The notes: generated by a model from the letters alone, not told the origin. 64,000 nucleotides of DNA from Roseovarius sp. THAF9 (GCF_009363715.1 NZ_CP045404.1:1766001-1830000); one strand, 5' to 3'; counted from the stretch's first letter, positions 21,841 to 32,362 are shown. Made by a program: numbers and translations.

Positions 21841-21863
21841 GATATTTTTGGCCAGAAGAAGAG
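21834..21863 (+). repeat. Dispersed intergenic element, copy with CCCGGGATATTTTTGGCC
   Basis: Positions 21834-21863: C-rich start, GGGATATTTTTGGCCAGAAG, then AAGAG. It abuts the 3' end of the tetR gene. A second close copy lies at 57098-57126 and a diverged one at 11375. Confidence 0.75.
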
Positions 21864-21875
21864 TGGGGCCGGGGC

Positions 21876-22490
21876 CTATTGGTCAGGCGGCAACAGCCCC
21901 AATCCGCGCAGGTAGATCCCGATACCTGATTCCAGCAGATCTTCGGGCGGGAAGGGGCTTTGGGTGCCGGGCGAGTTGCGAGCGAAAAGCTCGACGACAC
22001 CGTGGCTGAGCGCCCAGACATGGGCCGACACCATCGCCGTGGGCGGGCGCTTGTCCGGAGGGATATGCGCCGACAAGCCCTCGGCGGCGCGTTCCAAAAC
22101 GGCGCGGGCGCGGCCCGACACGGCGGCGAGGTCGGCGTTGCGGTTGACCGAGATGCCGCTCTCGAACATCGCGATGTAGTGGCCCGGGTACTTCCGCGCG
22201 AACGCCAGGTAGGCACGGCCCGTCGCCGCGAACGCGCTCAGCGCCGTCTGCCCGGTGCCATAGGCGTATTCGATCACGTCGGCGAAGATCTCGTAGCCCT
22301 GTCGCGCCGCCTCGGCGATCAGGTCCTCGCGTCCGCTGAAATGACGATAAACCGCCGCAGGCGTCACCCCGGCCTGCTTGGCGGCCTCCGAGAGAGTGAA
22401 CCCGGTCGGGCCTTTTTCCTCGATCAAGGTCAGCGCCGCGTCGACCAGCGCTTGGCGCAGGTTGCCGTGGTGATAGCCCCGCTTAGGCAT
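21876..22490 (-). CDS. TetR family transcriptional regulator
   Basis: 204 residues. The N-terminal helix-turn-helix is residues 10-55 ([31 protein letters not shown]); the ligand domain has the TetR_C WHG-like features ([27 protein letters not shown]). Start at 22490 lies inside the end of ppk2 (eight-base overlap), so it is probably co-expressed. Ligand unknown. Confidence 0.9.
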   Translation of the reverse strand: MPKRGYHHGNLRQALVDAALTLIEEKGPTGFTLSEAAKQAGVTPAAVYRHFSGREDLIAEAARQGYEIFADVIEYAYGTGQTALSAFAATGRAYLAFARKYPGHYIAMFESGISVNRNADLAAVSGRARAVLERAAEGLSAHIPPDKRPPTAMVSAHVWALSHGVVELFARNSPGTQSPFPPEDLLESGIGIYLRGLGLLPPDQ

Positions 22491-23352
22491 CCCAGATCTC
22501 GGGCCCGCCGCAGACGACCGCATCGGGGACGCCCAGCGATTTCGGCAGCTTGCGGTCGTAGTCGATATTGAGCAGCACGTGCCGGATCGCCTCTACCCGC
22601 GCGCGCCGCTTGTCGTCCGAGCGCACCACCGTCCAAGGCGCGTGGGTGCCGTGCGATCGCGCCAGCGTCTCGGAGATGGCCTCGGAATAGGCGTCCCATC
22701 TCTTCAACCCCTCGACGTCGATCCAGCTGAGCTTCCATTGCTTCAGCGGGTCGCTCTCGCGCTTCATGAACCGGCGCAGCTGTTCGGCGCGACCGACGTT
22801 CAGCCAGAACTTGAAGAGGTGAATACCCTCGTCGGCCAGCATCTTCTCGAAATCGCCGACCTGGTGAAAGAAATGTTCGCGCTGCGCATCGGTGCAAAAG
22901 CCAAAGACCTTTTCCACCACGCCGCGATTGTACCATGAGCGGTCGAAGAACACGATCTCGCCGCCAGCCGGCAGGTGGTCGATATAGCGCTGGAAGTACC
23001 ATTGGGTGGCTTCCGTCTCGGACGGTTTTGGCAAGGCCACGACCCGCGCGCCACGCGGGTTCAGGTTCTCTCGAAACCGCTTGATCGTGCCGCCCTTGCC
23101 CGCCGCATCGCGCCCTTCGAAGACGCAGACGACCCGCGCGCCGCTTTCCTTGACCCAGGCCTGCAGCTTGACCAGTTCGATCTGCAGACGGTGCAGATCC
23201 CGCTCATAGGCCTTGCGCGGCATCCGGTCGGAATGGGGATAGTCGGACGACAGGATATCGCCCTTGTCGGCCCGCCGGATCGCGTTGCGGACCTCCTCGG
23301 GGGCCCCGCTTTTGAAATAGGTGCTGATCGCGCCGTCAAATGGCAGGTCCAT
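22483..23352 (-). CDS. ppk2: Polyphosphate kinase 2
   Basis: Uses polyphosphate to phosphorylate nucleoside diphosphates (or the reverse). 289 residues, single PPK2 domain: Walker [12 protein letters not shown] (78-88), Walker [10 protein letters not shown] (135-143), and the lid region [15 protein letters not shown]. Length fits class I PPK2. Followed by an overlapping tetR gene. Whether it prefers ADP or GDP is not visible. Confidence 0.94.
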   Translation of the reverse strand: MDLPFDGAISTYFKSGAPEEVRNAIRRADKGDILSSDYPHSDRMPRKAYERDLHRLQIELVKLQAWVKESGARVVCVFEGRDAAGKGGTIKRFRENLNPRGARVVALPKPSETEATQWYFQRYIDHLPAGGEIVFFDRSWYNRGVVEKVFGFCTDAQREHFFHQVGDFEKMLADEGIHLFKFWLNVGRAEQLRRFMKRESDPLKQWKLSWIDVEGLKRWDAYSEAISETLARSHGTHAPWTVVRSDDKRRARVEAIRHVLLNIDYDRKLPKSLGVPDAVVCGGPEIWDA

Positions 23353-23398
23353 GCAGCCACTCCCTTGATTTTCGGGCGATTATGGAATGTTAAGCGGT

Positions 23399-24373
23399 TT
23401 AACGCAATCCGGCGCGAGACGCCGCGCGGTCGATTGCCGCGACCGTGGCCTGGGGCCGCACGTGGTGGGGCATGTGGCCCACGCCGTCCAGCACCGTCAG
23501 GTTGCCGTTTCGCAGCTGTTTCGAAAGCGGGATCGAGTGCACGTCCAGCGGCACGGTGTCGTCCGCGTCGCCATGCACGATCTCGACCGGCATCCGCAGC
23601 GTATCGCGATACTGCTGCGACATCTCCACGATATGCGGGCGCAGGCCCAGCACCTGCTGGCCATTGGCGCGCAACGTCTCGCGCCGCAGGGTCAGGCCGG
23701 GGCCGAGATATTCGGAATACCCCTTTGGCGCGCTTTGCGGCGCGAACGTGCCCTCGATGCTGCGCTCGATCCGCTCTTCCGAGGCCAGCGCGGTGATCAG
23801 CGGCACAGCCGCCGCCCCGCCAAGCGCGGTGCCGGTGACGTTGTAGAAGGTGCCCAGTTCCCCGGGCCAGGGGTTCGACACGCCCGCCAGCAGGACCAGC
23901 GCCGAGGTTTCCTGCGGCGCGTTCAGCCCCCAGGCCAGCGCAACGGCGCCGCCGAAACTGTGGCCGACCACCACGGGCCGCCGCACGCCGACTTGGGCCG
24001 CGGCCTTTTGCAAAAGGGCGGCCTGTTCGCGCGGGCTTTCGCCCTCGGTGCTGCCGACGCCGCCATAGCCCGGCAGCCGCTCGGTATAGCCCAGCCCGGG
24101 GCGGTCGAACGCGATGACCCGGTAGCGGGACGTCAGCCGTTTCGCCAGGTCAAAGGTGAAATCCCGCAGATTGCCGCCCGCGCCGTGGATCAGCACCAGG
24201 TCCGGGCCCCTTCCCTCGACCCAGACATGCACGCGGGTCCCCTCCACCTCGACAAAACGGCCCAGCGGCGGGTGGGTTTGCTCGGCGGTGCGTTCCTTGA
24301 TGCCTGCCAGCCCCGCACAGCTCGACAACAGCGCGACGGCGCCAAGCGCCGCCCAGATCAGCTTGCGTTTCAT
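23399..24373 (-). CDS. Alpha/beta hydrolase, probable lipoprotein
   Basis: 324 residues. The N-terminus has a lipobox (ALLSSC, Cys19), so the enzyme is probably membrane-anchored. Oxyanion region LIHGAGGNLRDF, nucleophile GHSFGG (Ser139), acid in HGDADDTVP and His in GVGHMPHH complete the triad. Substrate unknown. It lies between metA and ppk2, all on the minus strand, with no sign of an operon. Confidence 0.88.
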   Translation of the reverse strand: MKRKLIWAALGAVALLSSCAGLAGIKERTAEQTHPPLGRFVEVEGTRVHVWVEGRGPDLVLIHGAGGNLRDFTFDLAKRLTSRYRVIAFDRPGLGYTERLPGYGGVGSTEGESPREQAALLQKAAAQVGVRRPVVVGHSFGGAVALAWGLNAPQETSALVLLAGVSNPWPGELGTFYNVTGTALGGAAAVPLITALASEERIERSIEGTFAPQSAPKGYSEYLGPGLTLRRETLRANGQQVLGLRPHIVEMSQQYRDTLRMPVEIVHGDADDTVPLDVHSIPLSKQLRNGNLTVLDGVGHMPHHVRPQATVAAIDRAASRAGLR

Positions 24374-24396
24374 GACCCCTCAAACCCCTTTGATCG

Positions 24397-25332
24397 TTAC
24401 CATCGCGAACATAGCCCGACCGTGGCCATATCAAAGGGTGTTGTCTGGTAAATCTCGTTGATCCAGTTGCCGTAAAGCAGGTGCGCATGGCTGCGCCAGC
24501 GGTTCTGTGGCGGGCAGGCCGGGTCATCGTCGGGGTAGTAATTGCAGGGCACGTTGATCGGCGTGCCCTGTGCGATGTCGCGGTCGTATTCCTGTTTCAG
24601 CGTGTCGCTGTCATATTCAAGGTGGTTGAAGATATAAAGCGCGCGGGCGGTGTCGTCCCGCACCAGGCAGGGGCCGACCTCGTCACTGTCCAGAAGCACG
24701 TCCAGCCCCGGAACCGCCTCGATCTCGTCGCGGCGCATCTCGGTCCAGCGGCTGACCGGGATCACGCAATCGTCCGAGAACCCACGCAGGAAGGGCGAGG
24801 CAGGCGCCATGTTGCGGTGCCGGAAACAGCCGAACGCCTTGGCGTCCAGCAGGTGTTTCTTCACGCCGTGGAAGTGGTTGATCATCGCCATCCCGCCCCA
24901 GCAGACGCCGAAGGTGGAATGCACGTGGGTCTGTGTCCACTCGAACACCCGCACCAGCTCGTCCCAATAGGTGACGTCGCTGAACTCCAAGTGCTCGATC
25001 GGCGCACCGGTGATGATCAGCCCGTCGAATTTCTCGCCCGTCGCCTCGACCTCGGAGAATGGACGGTAAAAGCTTTCCATGTGATCCGCCGCGGTGTTCT
25101 TGGTGCGATGCTCGGACATGCGGATCAGGCTGAGGTCGATCTGCAGCGGCGTCGCGCCAATGAGGCGGGCGAACTGGTTTTCGGTCTGGATCTTCTTCGG
25201 CATCAGGTTCAGCAAGCCGATCCGCAAGGGCCGAATATCCTGCCGCGAGGCCGCGTCCTCGTCCATCACCATGACGCCCTCACGGGTTAGGACGTCAAAG
25301 GCGGGCAGGCTGGCAGGGATCTTGATGGGCAT
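24397..25332 (-). CDS. metA: Homoserine O-acyltransferase, MetA family, acetyl-CoA type predicted
   Basis: First committed step of methionine synthesis. 311 residues; nucleophile Cys144 in FGVCWGG. The acyl-CoA specificity position (Gly in E. coli TGAPLG, Glu in acetyl-using enzymes) is Glu113 here ([10 protein letters not shown]), which predicts acetyl-CoA rather than succinyl-CoA. Downstream of the ATPase gene (38-base gap), same strand. No SAM-II-type riboswitch is visible in that short gap. Confidence 0.94.
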   Translation of the reverse strand: MPIKIPASLPAFDVLTREGVMVMDEDAASRQDIRPLRIGLLNLMPKKIQTENQFARLIGATPLQIDLSLIRMSEHRTKNTAADHMESFYRPFSEVEATGEKFDGLIITGAPIEHLEFSDVTYWDELVRVFEWTQTHVHSTFGVCWGGMAMINHFHGVKKHLLDAKAFGCFRHRNMAPASPFLRGFSDDCVIPVSRWTEMRRDEIEAVPGLDVLLDSDEVGPCLVRDDTARALYIFNHLEYDSDTLKQEYDRDIAQGTPINVPCNYYPDDDPACPPQNRWRSHAHLLYGNWINEIYQTTPFDMATVGLCSRW

Positions 25333-25370
25333 GTCGGAACCTGTGTCAGGGATCGGGCTTAGATAAAGGT

Positions 25371-26231
25371 TTATGCCCTGCGCTCAAGGGCTGCGGCCAC
25401 CAGCGCCTCGAACCCGTCGGCAGTTGTGACCTGCGAAACCTCGTCATGGTCGAGCGTGATGCCCCATTTCTCCATTGCCGCATAGCGCGGCGCGCGGTGT
25501 GCCAGTGCACGGGCATAGGTCCAGCGAATAAACGAATCGGGATCAACATCGCCTTCTTGGACATTGTTTTCGCGCAGATATTCCGCCCAGGCGCCCGCCA
25601 GGAATTCAGGCTGATAGCACATCGGCTTGGGCGCGCGGTCGAACCGGCGGATCAGCTCCTGCCGGTGCGCCTCGTCGCCTTTCAGCCCGATCAAAAGACA
25701 GTGAGACGCCAGTTCCGTCAGGATCGGATCGTCCGGATCGTCGCCATCGACCCATTCACAGATCGACCCGCCGGTATCGCAGACGAAATGCGGATAGCCG
25801 TAAAGCCGCCCCGCGCGTTCGATGAAATGGCCGGTATCCATCAGCGCGTTCATTTCCGCGCGGCGGAACTGATCCTGCCTTAGGCGGTACTCGTCGATTG
25901 GCAGCCCGCCTTTGTCCGGGTCGCCCGGCTTACCCAGGTAGGTCGAAACCGGCGAAAGGTTCTCGAACGTGATGTTCGACCCGATATAGATCGAATCCGT
26001 CATCAGCAGGTTGCGCAGAAACGGCACCTTCATCGCATGCGCCTTGGCGTTGTCGGCAATCAGCTCGCCCATGTAGCGGGTGCCGATCCGGTAATCGATG
26101 GAATAGTGAAACCAATCGCCTGCCTCGCGCAGCATGTTCGACAGGTGGGTCTTGCCCAGCCCCGACATGCCGTAGAACAGCACCCGTTTGTGCGGCGCGT
26201 CCCGCCAATCCTGCGCGGTCTGGTAGATCAT
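25371..26231 (-). CDS. P-loop ATPase/kinase-like protein, unknown function
   Basis: 286 residues. Walker [10 protein letters not shown] at 21-29, then [22 protein letters not shown]. Later conserved parts include [19 protein letters not shown]. It resembles a nucleotide kinase-type P-loop protein of Rhodobacterales that I cannot place more exactly. Start at 26231 is the Met just before the conserved part; the longer frame overlaps the FadL terminator. Probably co-transcribed with metA. Confidence 0.75.
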   Translation of the reverse strand: MIYQTAQDWRDAPHKRVLFYGMSGLGKTHLSNMLREAGDWFHYSIDYRIGTRYMGELIADNAKAHAMKVPFLRNLLMTDSIYIGSNITFENLSPVSTYLGKPGDPDKGGLPIDEYRLRQDQFRRAEMNALMDTGHFIERAGRLYGYPHFVCDTGGSICEWVDGDDPDDPILTELASHCLLIGLKGDEAHRQELIRRFDRAPKPMCYQPEFLAGAWAEYLRENNVQEGDVDPDSFIRWTYARALAHRAPRYAAMEKWGITLDHDEVSQVTTADGFEALVAAALERRA

Positions 26232-26310
26232 GGTCCATGCTCCCTTATCGCCGCTTTGGTAGACAGCGGCGCGGAAGGCGTCAAACCTCAATCCGTTGCA
26301 GCCAAAGAAA

Positions 26311-26339
26311 AACCCCGCCGGAGTGGACGGCGGGGTTTT
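26311..26339 (-). terminator. Rho-independent terminator of the FadL-like gene (bidirectional)
   Basis: Stem CCCCGCCG / CGGCGGGG with a seven-base loop, flanked by A-rich and T-rich runs on opposite sides. It isolates the porin transcript from the ATPase-metA genes. Confidence 0.85.
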
Positions 26340-26361
26340 CGCTGGTTGCTTTGTGTCGGCT

Positions 26362-27486
26362 TTAGAATTTGAAGCCGACCTGGGTGCCGACGGCAATGGC
26401 GTCGCTGTCGGTGAACCCGGTCACCGAGCTGTTGGCGCTGCCCACGTCGATATACCGGATGCCCGACGTGATCTCCCACGACTCCGTCTCGTAGGTCACG
26501 GCCAGACCATAGCTGACGTAACCGTCCGTACCCGAGAGGTTGCCGACGATATCTCCATTGTCTTTTTCATATCCGATGATCGCCGCACCGCTCCAGTTCT
26601 CGTTGAACCGCCGGCCGAGGCCAAGCTCGTAGGTCCAGACATCGCTGGTGCCGCTGGCAATAGACGTGTTCACCGGCGCACCGGTCGAATACGAAAAGAA
26701 ATCTGCGGGTTGCACGTTGAATGCGGTCCATTCACGCCACTTGATTGACCCGAACAGCAGTGTATTCGCCGCGATGCCGCTTTGGGCGCGCAAGGTAACA
26801 GCCTGAGGAATCTCTACGTCGAACGGCGTACCGTTGTTGTCGCGGAACGAATGCTCGACCTTCGACTCATAGGTCAGCGAGAAGCGCATCGCCAACTCGG
26901 GCCGCTCATAGGCAGCACCCAGCAAGTAGCCAAGCTGGAAGTCGTTATCGACGCTCAGCGTATAAGGACCAGGGCCGCCGGCGGGCCCAGTGGCGGGCGA
27001 GATGACTGTGATGTCGCCTTTCAGCCCCTGGTAGCGAACGCCACCGTACACGCTGACATTGTCCATAACGTCGTACTTGGCCATGGCCGTGAACTGGATC
27101 GAAGAGACTTCGGCGTTGGAGGCACCAAAGAAGGCACCGGTGCCCGGTCCGGTGTAAGGCGGCGTCCGATAGTTGACGGATGCACCAACCGGTTCGTCGA
27201 TGACAAACGCAAGGGCCAGCCTGTCATTGTACTGATGCTTGAAGCCCAAAGCATAGTTTTGATAGCTGTTTTGGATGTTGCCCGTCGGCGTCGCGCCGAT
27301 GGCCGCAGCTGTTCCGATCGGCGGACCAGACACGTTCGGATGCACGGTCGCCGCCGAGAACTGCAGGTAGTTCCTGCTCTCTTCGAACAGGATTTGCGAT
27401 GGGTCACCGCGGCGTTCGATTCCGCCTGCTGAGGCGGCAGAGGCAGTTGCGGTGAGCGCGCACGCTGCCAAAGCTAGTTTTTTCAT
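26362..27486 (-). CDS. OmpP1/FadL-family outer membrane transporter
   Basis: 374 residues with a signal peptide (MKKLALAACALTATASAASA). The mature protein starts GGIERRGDPSQILFEESRNYLQFS, matching the FadL hatch region, and shows beta-barrel alternation ending in aromatic GTQVGFKF. Takes up long-chain fatty acids or other hydrophobic compounds. Start at 27486 follows GGAGAGG. Single-gene transcript with its own terminator. Confidence 0.9.
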   Translation of the reverse strand: MKKLALAACALTATASAASAGGIERRGDPSQILFEESRNYLQFSAATVHPNVSGPPIGTAAAIGATPTGNIQNSYQNYALGFKHQYNDRLALAFVIDEPVGASVNYRTPPYTGPGTGAFFGASNAEVSSIQFTAMAKYDVMDNVSVYGGVRYQGLKGDITVISPATGPAGGPGPYTLSVDNDFQLGYLLGAAYERPELAMRFSLTYESKVEHSFRDNNGTPFDVEIPQAVTLRAQSGIAANTLLFGSIKWREWTAFNVQPADFFSYSTGAPVNTSIASGTSDVWTYELGLGRRFNENWSGAAIIGYEKDNGDIVGNLSGTDGYVSYGLAVTYETESWEITSGIRYIDVGSANSSVTGFTDSDAIAVGTQVGFKF

Positions 27487-27627
27487 AAGTTCCTCTCCTC
27501 CAGAACATTGCGTCACACTACTGTTACGCGTGAAAATCGGTCAATTTTTACGCGACGTCATGAAACGAGGAGCACCGGTCGGGCGTGCAAGAATGTCACA
27601 GCCCGAGGCCATTCCGAACCGAACCGT

Positions 27628-28515
27628 TCACCTCTTGCGGGTCTCCGCCCAGAGGTTGAGGTAATTGGCCCCGAAAATCAGGACCGCGCCGACAAAGACG
27701 AAGACGCTCACCGCCTCGTCATAGACCAGCAGGCCCACGATCGCGATCACCGGCAACCGCATGAAATCGATCGGGCTGACCAGCGTGGCCGGCGCCAGCG
27801 CCAGCGCCGAGGTGATGCAGAAATGCGCCGTCAGACCGCAGATGCCGATGGCCACCAGCCACGGCAGGCTTTGAGACGAGGGCAGGGCGATATCCCCGTC
27901 AAAGCCTGCGCAGATCAGCCCGAACACCGCCTGCATCACGGTCATGTAGAACAGGATGCAGGTCAGCGATTCCGTCCGCGTCAGCCGCTTGGCAAAGATA
28001 TACGTCCCGGCAAAGCCGATGGCACAGGCCGCCGCCGCCGCCGTTCCGATGTTCAGCGTGTCGGGCGTGGGCCGCGCCACGATCAGGATGCCGATGAACC
28101 CAAGCACCGCGGCAGACAACCGGATGCGCGTCATCCGCTCGCCCAGCATCAGCGGCGACAGGATCAGCACCCATAGGGGCGTGGTGAACTCCAGCGCGAA
28201 GACCTGCGCCAGCGGGATCATGGTGATCGCGAAGAACCACAGGTTCTGCCCTGTGAAATGAAAAACATTGCGCAACATATGCGTGCCGGTCTTTTGCGTC
28301 GGCAATTCATCCAGACGCCCCTGCGCCAGCACGAACGCCATCACCACGACCAGACCCACGATGCTGCGAAACATCATGATTTCAAAGGTATCGAGCTCAA
28401 AGCTCACCTGGCGCCCGGCCACCGCCATCAGGGTGAAGGACGCCACCGCCCCCAGCATGAACAGACCCGCTCGCAGGACCTGCGGTGCAGGCTCCGCCGT
28501 CTCGGTCACTCCCAT
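27628..28515 (-). CDS. DMT superfamily (EamA) transporter
   Basis: 295 residues with ten hydrophobic spans in two EamA repeats ([16 protein letters not shown] and [17 protein letters not shown] starts), typical of drug/metabolite exporters. The start overlaps the guaA stop by ten bases, so it is probably translated from the guaA message. Substrate unknown; coupling to GMP synthesis might suggest a purine, but this is weak. Confidence 0.88.
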   Translation of the reverse strand: MGVTETAEPAPQVLRAGLFMLGAVASFTLMAVAGRQVSFELDTFEIMMFRSIVGLVVVMAFVLAQGRLDELPTQKTGTHMLRNVFHFTGQNLWFFAITMIPLAQVFALEFTTPLWVLILSPLMLGERMTRIRLSAAVLGFIGILIVARPTPDTLNIGTAAAAACAIGFAGTYIFAKRLTRTESLTCILFYMTVMQAVFGLICAGFDGDIALPSSQSLPWLVAIGICGLTAHFCITSALALAPATLVSPIDFMRLPVIAIVGLLVYDEAVSVFVFVGAVLIFGANYLNLWAETRKR

Positions 28516-30077
28516 TCGATGGTGCCCGGAGGCTTCGAGGTAATGTCGTAGGTGACCCGGTTGATACCCTCAACCTCGTTGATGATCCGCGTCGCGGTCT
28601 CGCCCAGGAAATCATGGCTGAACGGGTAGTAATCGGCGGTCATCCCGTCGACACTCGTCACCGCGCGCAGCGCGCAGGCATAATCATAGGTCCGCCCGTC
28701 GCCCATCACACCCACGGTGCGCACCGGCATGATCGCAACGAAAGCCTGCCAGATCTCGTCGTAAAGCCCATGCTTGCGGATCTGGTCGATATAGACCGCA
28801 TCCGCCTTGCGCAGGATCTCCAGCTTGTCGCGGGTGATCTCGCCCGGGCAGCGGATGGCAAGGCCCGGTCCGGGGAAGGGGTGACGCCCGATGAAGCTGT
28901 CGGGCAGGCCCAATTCGCGGCCCAGTGCGCGCACTTCGTCCTTGAACAATTCACGCAGCGGTTCGACCAGCTTCAGCCCCATCTTCTCGGGCAGGCCACC
29001 GACATTGTGGTGGCTCTTGATCGTCACGCTCGGCCCGCCGGAAAAGCTGACGGATTCAATGACATCCGGGTAAAGCGTGCCTTGGGCGAGGAAGGCCGCA
29101 CCCTCGATCTCGTCGGCATATTTCTGGAACACGTCGATAAAGAGCTTGCCAATGATCTTGCGCTTGGTCTCGGGGTCCGACACGCCCTCCAACTCGCCTA
29201 GGAACAGGTCCTGCTCCTGCGCGTGGATCACCCGAAGGTTCATGTGATCGCGGAACATGCCCACGACCTCCTCGCCCTCATTTAGGCGCAACAGGCCATG
29301 ATCGACGAAGACGCAAGTGAGGTTCTCGCCGATCGCCTCGTGAATGAGCGCCGCGGCCACCGAACTGTCCACTCCGCCCGACAGGGCGCAGATCACCTTG
29401 GAGTCGCCCACCTGCTCGCGGATCGCCTCGACCATTTCCTCGCGGTAGGCGGCCATGGTCCAGTCGCCCTTGAACCCGGCCCGCTTGACAAAATTCTCGT
29501 AAAGCGTGCGGCCATTGGGCGTGTGATGCACTTCCGGATGGAACTGCACCGCGTAGAAATCCCGCTCCAGATCGGCGGTAATGGCAAAGGGCGCGTGCGG
29601 CGAGGTGCCGTAAACCGCGAACCCGGGCGCCAGTTCGGCCACGTGGTCGCCATGGCTCATCCACACCTGCTCGCGCTCGCCAAGGAACCAGCCCGCCAGA
29701 AGCTCGATGCGCTCTTCCGTGGGCGACACCCAGGCGCGGCCGAACTCCGCCGTGCCACCGCCGCCCGAAATCTTGCCGCCTTCCACGCGGCCGCCCAGAT
29801 CCTGCATCATGACCTGCTGACCATAGCAGATGCCGAGGATCGGCACGCCGAGGTCATAGACCGATTGCGGCGGCCGGGGCGCGCCGTCGCGCGTCACCGT
29901 GTCGGGCCCGCCGGAAAAGATCACCGCCTTGGGCGCAAAGTCCTTCAGAAACGCGTCCGTCACGTTCTGGAACGGGTGAATTTCGCAGTAAACGCTCAGC
30001 TCGCGCAGGCGGCGCGCGATCAGCTGCGTCACCTGGCTGCCAAAGTCGATGATAAGAAGGCGATCATGCTGGGTCAT
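28506..30077 (-). CDS. guaA: GMP synthase (glutamine-hydrolysing)
   Basis: Converts XMP to GMP. 523 residues: class I glutamine amidotransferase (LGICYGQQ nucleophile, [10 protein letters not shown]), ATP pyrophosphatase loop [13 protein letters not shown], and C-terminal dimerisation domain ending KPPGTIEWE. Start at Met 30077 ([16 protein letters not shown]) matches the family; the longer frame adds a non-conserved stretch. Confidence 0.97.
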   Translation of the reverse strand: MTQHDRLLIIDFGSQVTQLIARRLRELSVYCEIHPFQNVTDAFLKDFAPKAVIFSGGPDTVTRDGAPRPPQSVYDLGVPILGICYGQQVMMQDLGGRVEGGKISGGGGTAEFGRAWVSPTEERIELLAGWFLGEREQVWMSHGDHVAELAPGFAVYGTSPHAPFAITADLERDFYAVQFHPEVHHTPNGRTLYENFVKRAGFKGDWTMAAYREEMVEAIREQVGDSKVICALSGGVDSSVAAALIHEAIGENLTCVFVDHGLLRLNEGEEVVGMFRDHMNLRVIHAQEQDLFLGELEGVSDPETKRKIIGKLFIDVFQKYADEIEGAAFLAQGTLYPDVIESVSFSGGPSVTIKSHHNVGGLPEKMGLKLVEPLRELFKDEVRALGRELGLPDSFIGRHPFPGPGLAIRCPGEITRDKLEILRKADAVYIDQIRKHGLYDEIWQAFVAIMPVRTVGVMGDGRTYDYACALRAVTSVDGMTADYYPFSHDFLGETATRIINEVEGINRVTYDITSKPPGTIEWE

Positions 30078-30171
30078 GCAAAGCCCATATGAAAAGCCCG
30101 TGCGCGATGCAACAGGTTTGAGCGCGCCTGACCAGACCGCGCACGGACATGACGCGCCACCACCTCCCATA

Positions 30172-30190
30172 GGGTGGGCGAAAGCCCACG
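30172..30190. repeat. GNRA-tetraloop hairpin, REP-like
   Basis: ATAGG then GTGGGC GAAA GCCCAC, a perfect six-pair stem, upstream of guaA. A related sequence (GGGCGAAAGTCCACGCGC) follows the HerA-like gene at 44033. REP hairpins are often headed by GTAG. Confidence 0.45.
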
Positions 30191-30300
30191 CGCACTTGCC
30201 CGCCGCATCCTAATCATGCCCCGGAATGTCGTTATAGACCGTGAAACGGCGCAAATCTCCCGCGACTCGCACGCATTAGCGGATATTTAAGGCGACAGTC

Positions 30301-30318
30301 GCACTCTCATCAGGGTGC
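30301..30318 (+). promoter_or_regulatory. Leader hairpins before the MttB-type gene
   Basis: GCACTCT CATC AGGGTGC (seven pairs, one G-U), preceded by a small GCGAC/GTCGC hairpin at 30292-30302. It ends 24 bases before the start codon. It matches no riboswitch consensus I know. Confidence 0.35.
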
Positions 30319-30342
30319 AAGTCCACGTTGGGGAACCAGAAT

Positions 30343-31887
30343 ATGGCCGAAGCAACAGCCCGCAGACGGGCCCGGGGCGGAGGCGGCGCAGCCCGCCGCG
30401 CAGAACGCACCGCCGTCAGCGTCGAAACCGCCAAGTATATCGAGCGTAACATCCCGAATTTCGAGATCCTCAACGAAGAGGCGCTCGAGATGATCGAGCA
30501 TAACGCCGAAACCGTTTTGGAAGAGATCGGCGTCAACTTCGTCGAGAACCCCAAGGCGCTCCAGATGTGGAAAGACGCCGGCGCCGACGTGCAGGGCGAG
30601 CGGGTGCACATCCCCCGCGGCCTCGCGCGCGAGCTGATCAAGACCGCGCCGTCGCAATATACCCAGCACGCTCGCAACCCCGAGCGCAGCGTCGTCGTGG
30701 GCGGCAATAACCTGGTCTACGCACCGGTCTACGGCCCGCCTTTCGTGCGCGACAGCGCCGGCGGCCGGCGTTACGCGACGATGGCCGACTTCGAGAAATT
30801 CGTAAAACTCGGCTACATGTCCAAGTGGCTGCACCACTCGGGCGGCACCGTGTGCGAACCCACCGACATCCCTGTCAACAAGCGTCACCTCGACATGCTG
30901 CGCGCGCACATGGTGCTGTCGGACAAGCCCTTCATGGGCTCCGTGACCGAGCCCAGCCGCGCGCAGGACAGCGTCGACATGTGCGGCATCCTCTTCGGCG
31001 AGGACTTCGTGCAGCAGAACACGGTGATGACCTCGCTGATCAACATCAACTCGCCACTGACCTTCGACGAGGTGATGATGGGCGCGATGGAAGTCTACGC
31101 GAAAAACAACCAGGCCTGCATCGTCTCGCCTTTCATCGTCGGCGGCGCCATGGCGCCGGTGACCGTCGCGGGCACCCTGACACAGGTCATGGCCGAGGCG
31201 CTGGCAGGCGTGGCCTTCAACCAGCTCTGCAACCCCGGCGCGCCTGTCATCATGGGTGCCTTCGTGACCTCGATCGACATGAACTCCGGCGCGCCCACTT
31301 TCGGCACGCCAGAGGCCGCGCACATCACCTATGGCGCTGGGCAACTGGCGCGCCGCCTTGGCCTTCCGTACCGTTCGGCCGGGTCGTTCAACGGCTCCAA
31401 GCTGCCCGATGCGCAGGCCGCTTACGAGACCGCCAACAGCCTCAACATGGGGCTTCTTGCGGGCGTCAACTTCATGCTGCACTCCTGCGGCTGGCTCGAA
31501 GGTGGGCTGGTGTCCTCGTTCGAGAAATTCGTCATGGATGCCGACCAGCTGGGCGTCTACCACCACCTCGCCAAGGGCATCTACACCGACGAGAACGGCC
31601 AGGCGATGGATGCCATCCGCGAGGTCGGCCCCGGCGGGCACTACCTTGGCTGCGCCCACACCCAGGCCAATTTCAAGACCGCCTTCTGGCGCTCTGAGAT
31701 GCTCGACTACAAGCCGTTCGAGCAATGGGCCGACGAGGGCGAGCAGGACACGATGGCGCTGGCCGCCGCCCGTGTCGAAAAGCAACTGGCCAATTACCAG
31801 CAGCCCGCGCTCGACCCAGGCGTGCTCGAAGCGCTCGACGCCTATGTTGCCGAGAAGAAGGCCTCGATGCCCGACGCCTTCGGCTGA
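30343..31887 (+). CDS. Non-pyrrolysine MttB superfamily methyltransferase
   Basis: 514 residues, related to trimethylamine:corrinoid methyltransferase but read through without an amber (pyrrolysine) codon. Features: basic Ala/Arg-rich N-terminus, FEILNEEALEMIEHNAETVLEEIG, YAPVYGPPFVRDS, TGGxx-like SVTEPSRAQDSVDM and C-terminal GGHYLGCAHTQANFK. The non-Pyl group includes glycine betaine methyltransferases (MtgB). Substrate here unknown; no corrinoid protein gene is adjacent. ATG 30343 has GGGGA upstream; a TTG at 30328 is less likely. Confidence 0.9.
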   Translation: MAEATARRRARGGGGAARRAERTAVSVETAKYIERNIPNFEILNEEALEMIEHNAETVLEEIGVNFVENPKALQMWKDAGADVQGERVHIPRGLARELIKTAPSQYTQHARNPERSVVVGGNNLVYAPVYGPPFVRDSAGGRRYATMADFEKFVKLGYMSKWLHHSGGTVCEPTDIPVNKRHLDMLRAHMVLSDKPFMGSVTEPSRAQDSVDMCGILFGEDFVQQNTVMTSLININSPLTFDEVMMGAMEVYAKNNQACIVSPFIVGGAMAPVTVAGTLTQVMAEALAGVAFNQLCNPGAPVIMGAFVTSIDMNSGAPTFGTPEAAHITYGAGQLARRLGLPYRSAGSFNGSKLPDAQAAYETANSLNMGLLAGVNFMLHSCGWLEGGLVSSFEKFVMDADQLGVYHHLAKGIYTDENGQAMDAIREVGPGGHYLGCAHTQANFKTAFWRSEMLDYKPFEQWADEGEQDTMALAAARVEKQLANYQQPALDPGVLEALDAYVAEKKASMPDAFG

Positions 31888-31891
31888 TCTG

Positions 31892-32227
31892 TCACATCAC
31901 CGGCGCGGGCTCACATGCTTGCGCCGGTGCCTCCGGTCTGGGCGCCATCGCGGCTCGGATCAGCCGCGCCTCTCCCATGATCGCAATCATCACGTCAACG
32001 TGCCGCGCCACCGCGCAATCCGCGCGGCGTCCGCACCGGGCCGCGTCAAGCTCCGCCTCGACCGCGATCAATTCCGCCAGCGCCGCGCCGCTGTCGGGCA
32101 AGGCGCTCGTGTCCAGGTGCCGCGGCAAATGCAACTCGCGGCGGTACTGCGCGGCGCCCAGCCGGGCCGCACGGATCAGAAGCCGCGGGCGTTTGAGCGT
32201 GTCGAGAACACAAAGCAGATCGGTCAT
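31892..32227 (-). CDS. DUF6477 family protein
   Basis: 111 residues: LKRPRLLIRAARLGAAQYRR near the N-terminus, an acidic middle, and ADCAVARHVDVMIAIMGEARL. This matches the small Rhodobacterales DUF6477 family as I remember it. It is divergent from the DUF6456 gene, 249 bases apart, a conserved pairing. Stop lies four bases from the MttB-type stop (convergent). Function unknown. Confidence 0.75.
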   Translation of the reverse strand: MTDLLCVLDTLKRPRLLIRAARLGAAQYRRELHLPRHLDTSALPDSGAALAELIAVEAELDAARCGRRADCAVARHVDVMIAIMGEARLIRAAMAPRPEAPAQACEPAPVM

Positions 32228-32362
32228 GTCAGGTCTCCTTCCTTCGGGAGCCTGATCAGTGCCATACCCGCCCGGGGTGTTGCGTGAGGTACCGTTCCAC
32301 CGAACGGAACTGTTTCCAATTGTTCACACAATCGAAACCATTGTTTCCAGACTGGCTGTAAA

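Noticed and set aside
21733..21915. Short frame with repeated GGQPPNEARI peptide
   Set aside because: It is a translation of the 30-bp tandem DNA repeat and lacks a ribosome site; the DNA repeat itself is the feature.
23391..23405. TTAA...TTAAC near the hydrolase stop as a CtrA box
   Set aside because: The spacing is five bases, not seven, and it lies at a gene end.
25333..25370. Possible SAM-II riboswitch before metA
   Set aside because: The gap to the upstream gene is only 38 bases and lacks the SAM-II core sequence.
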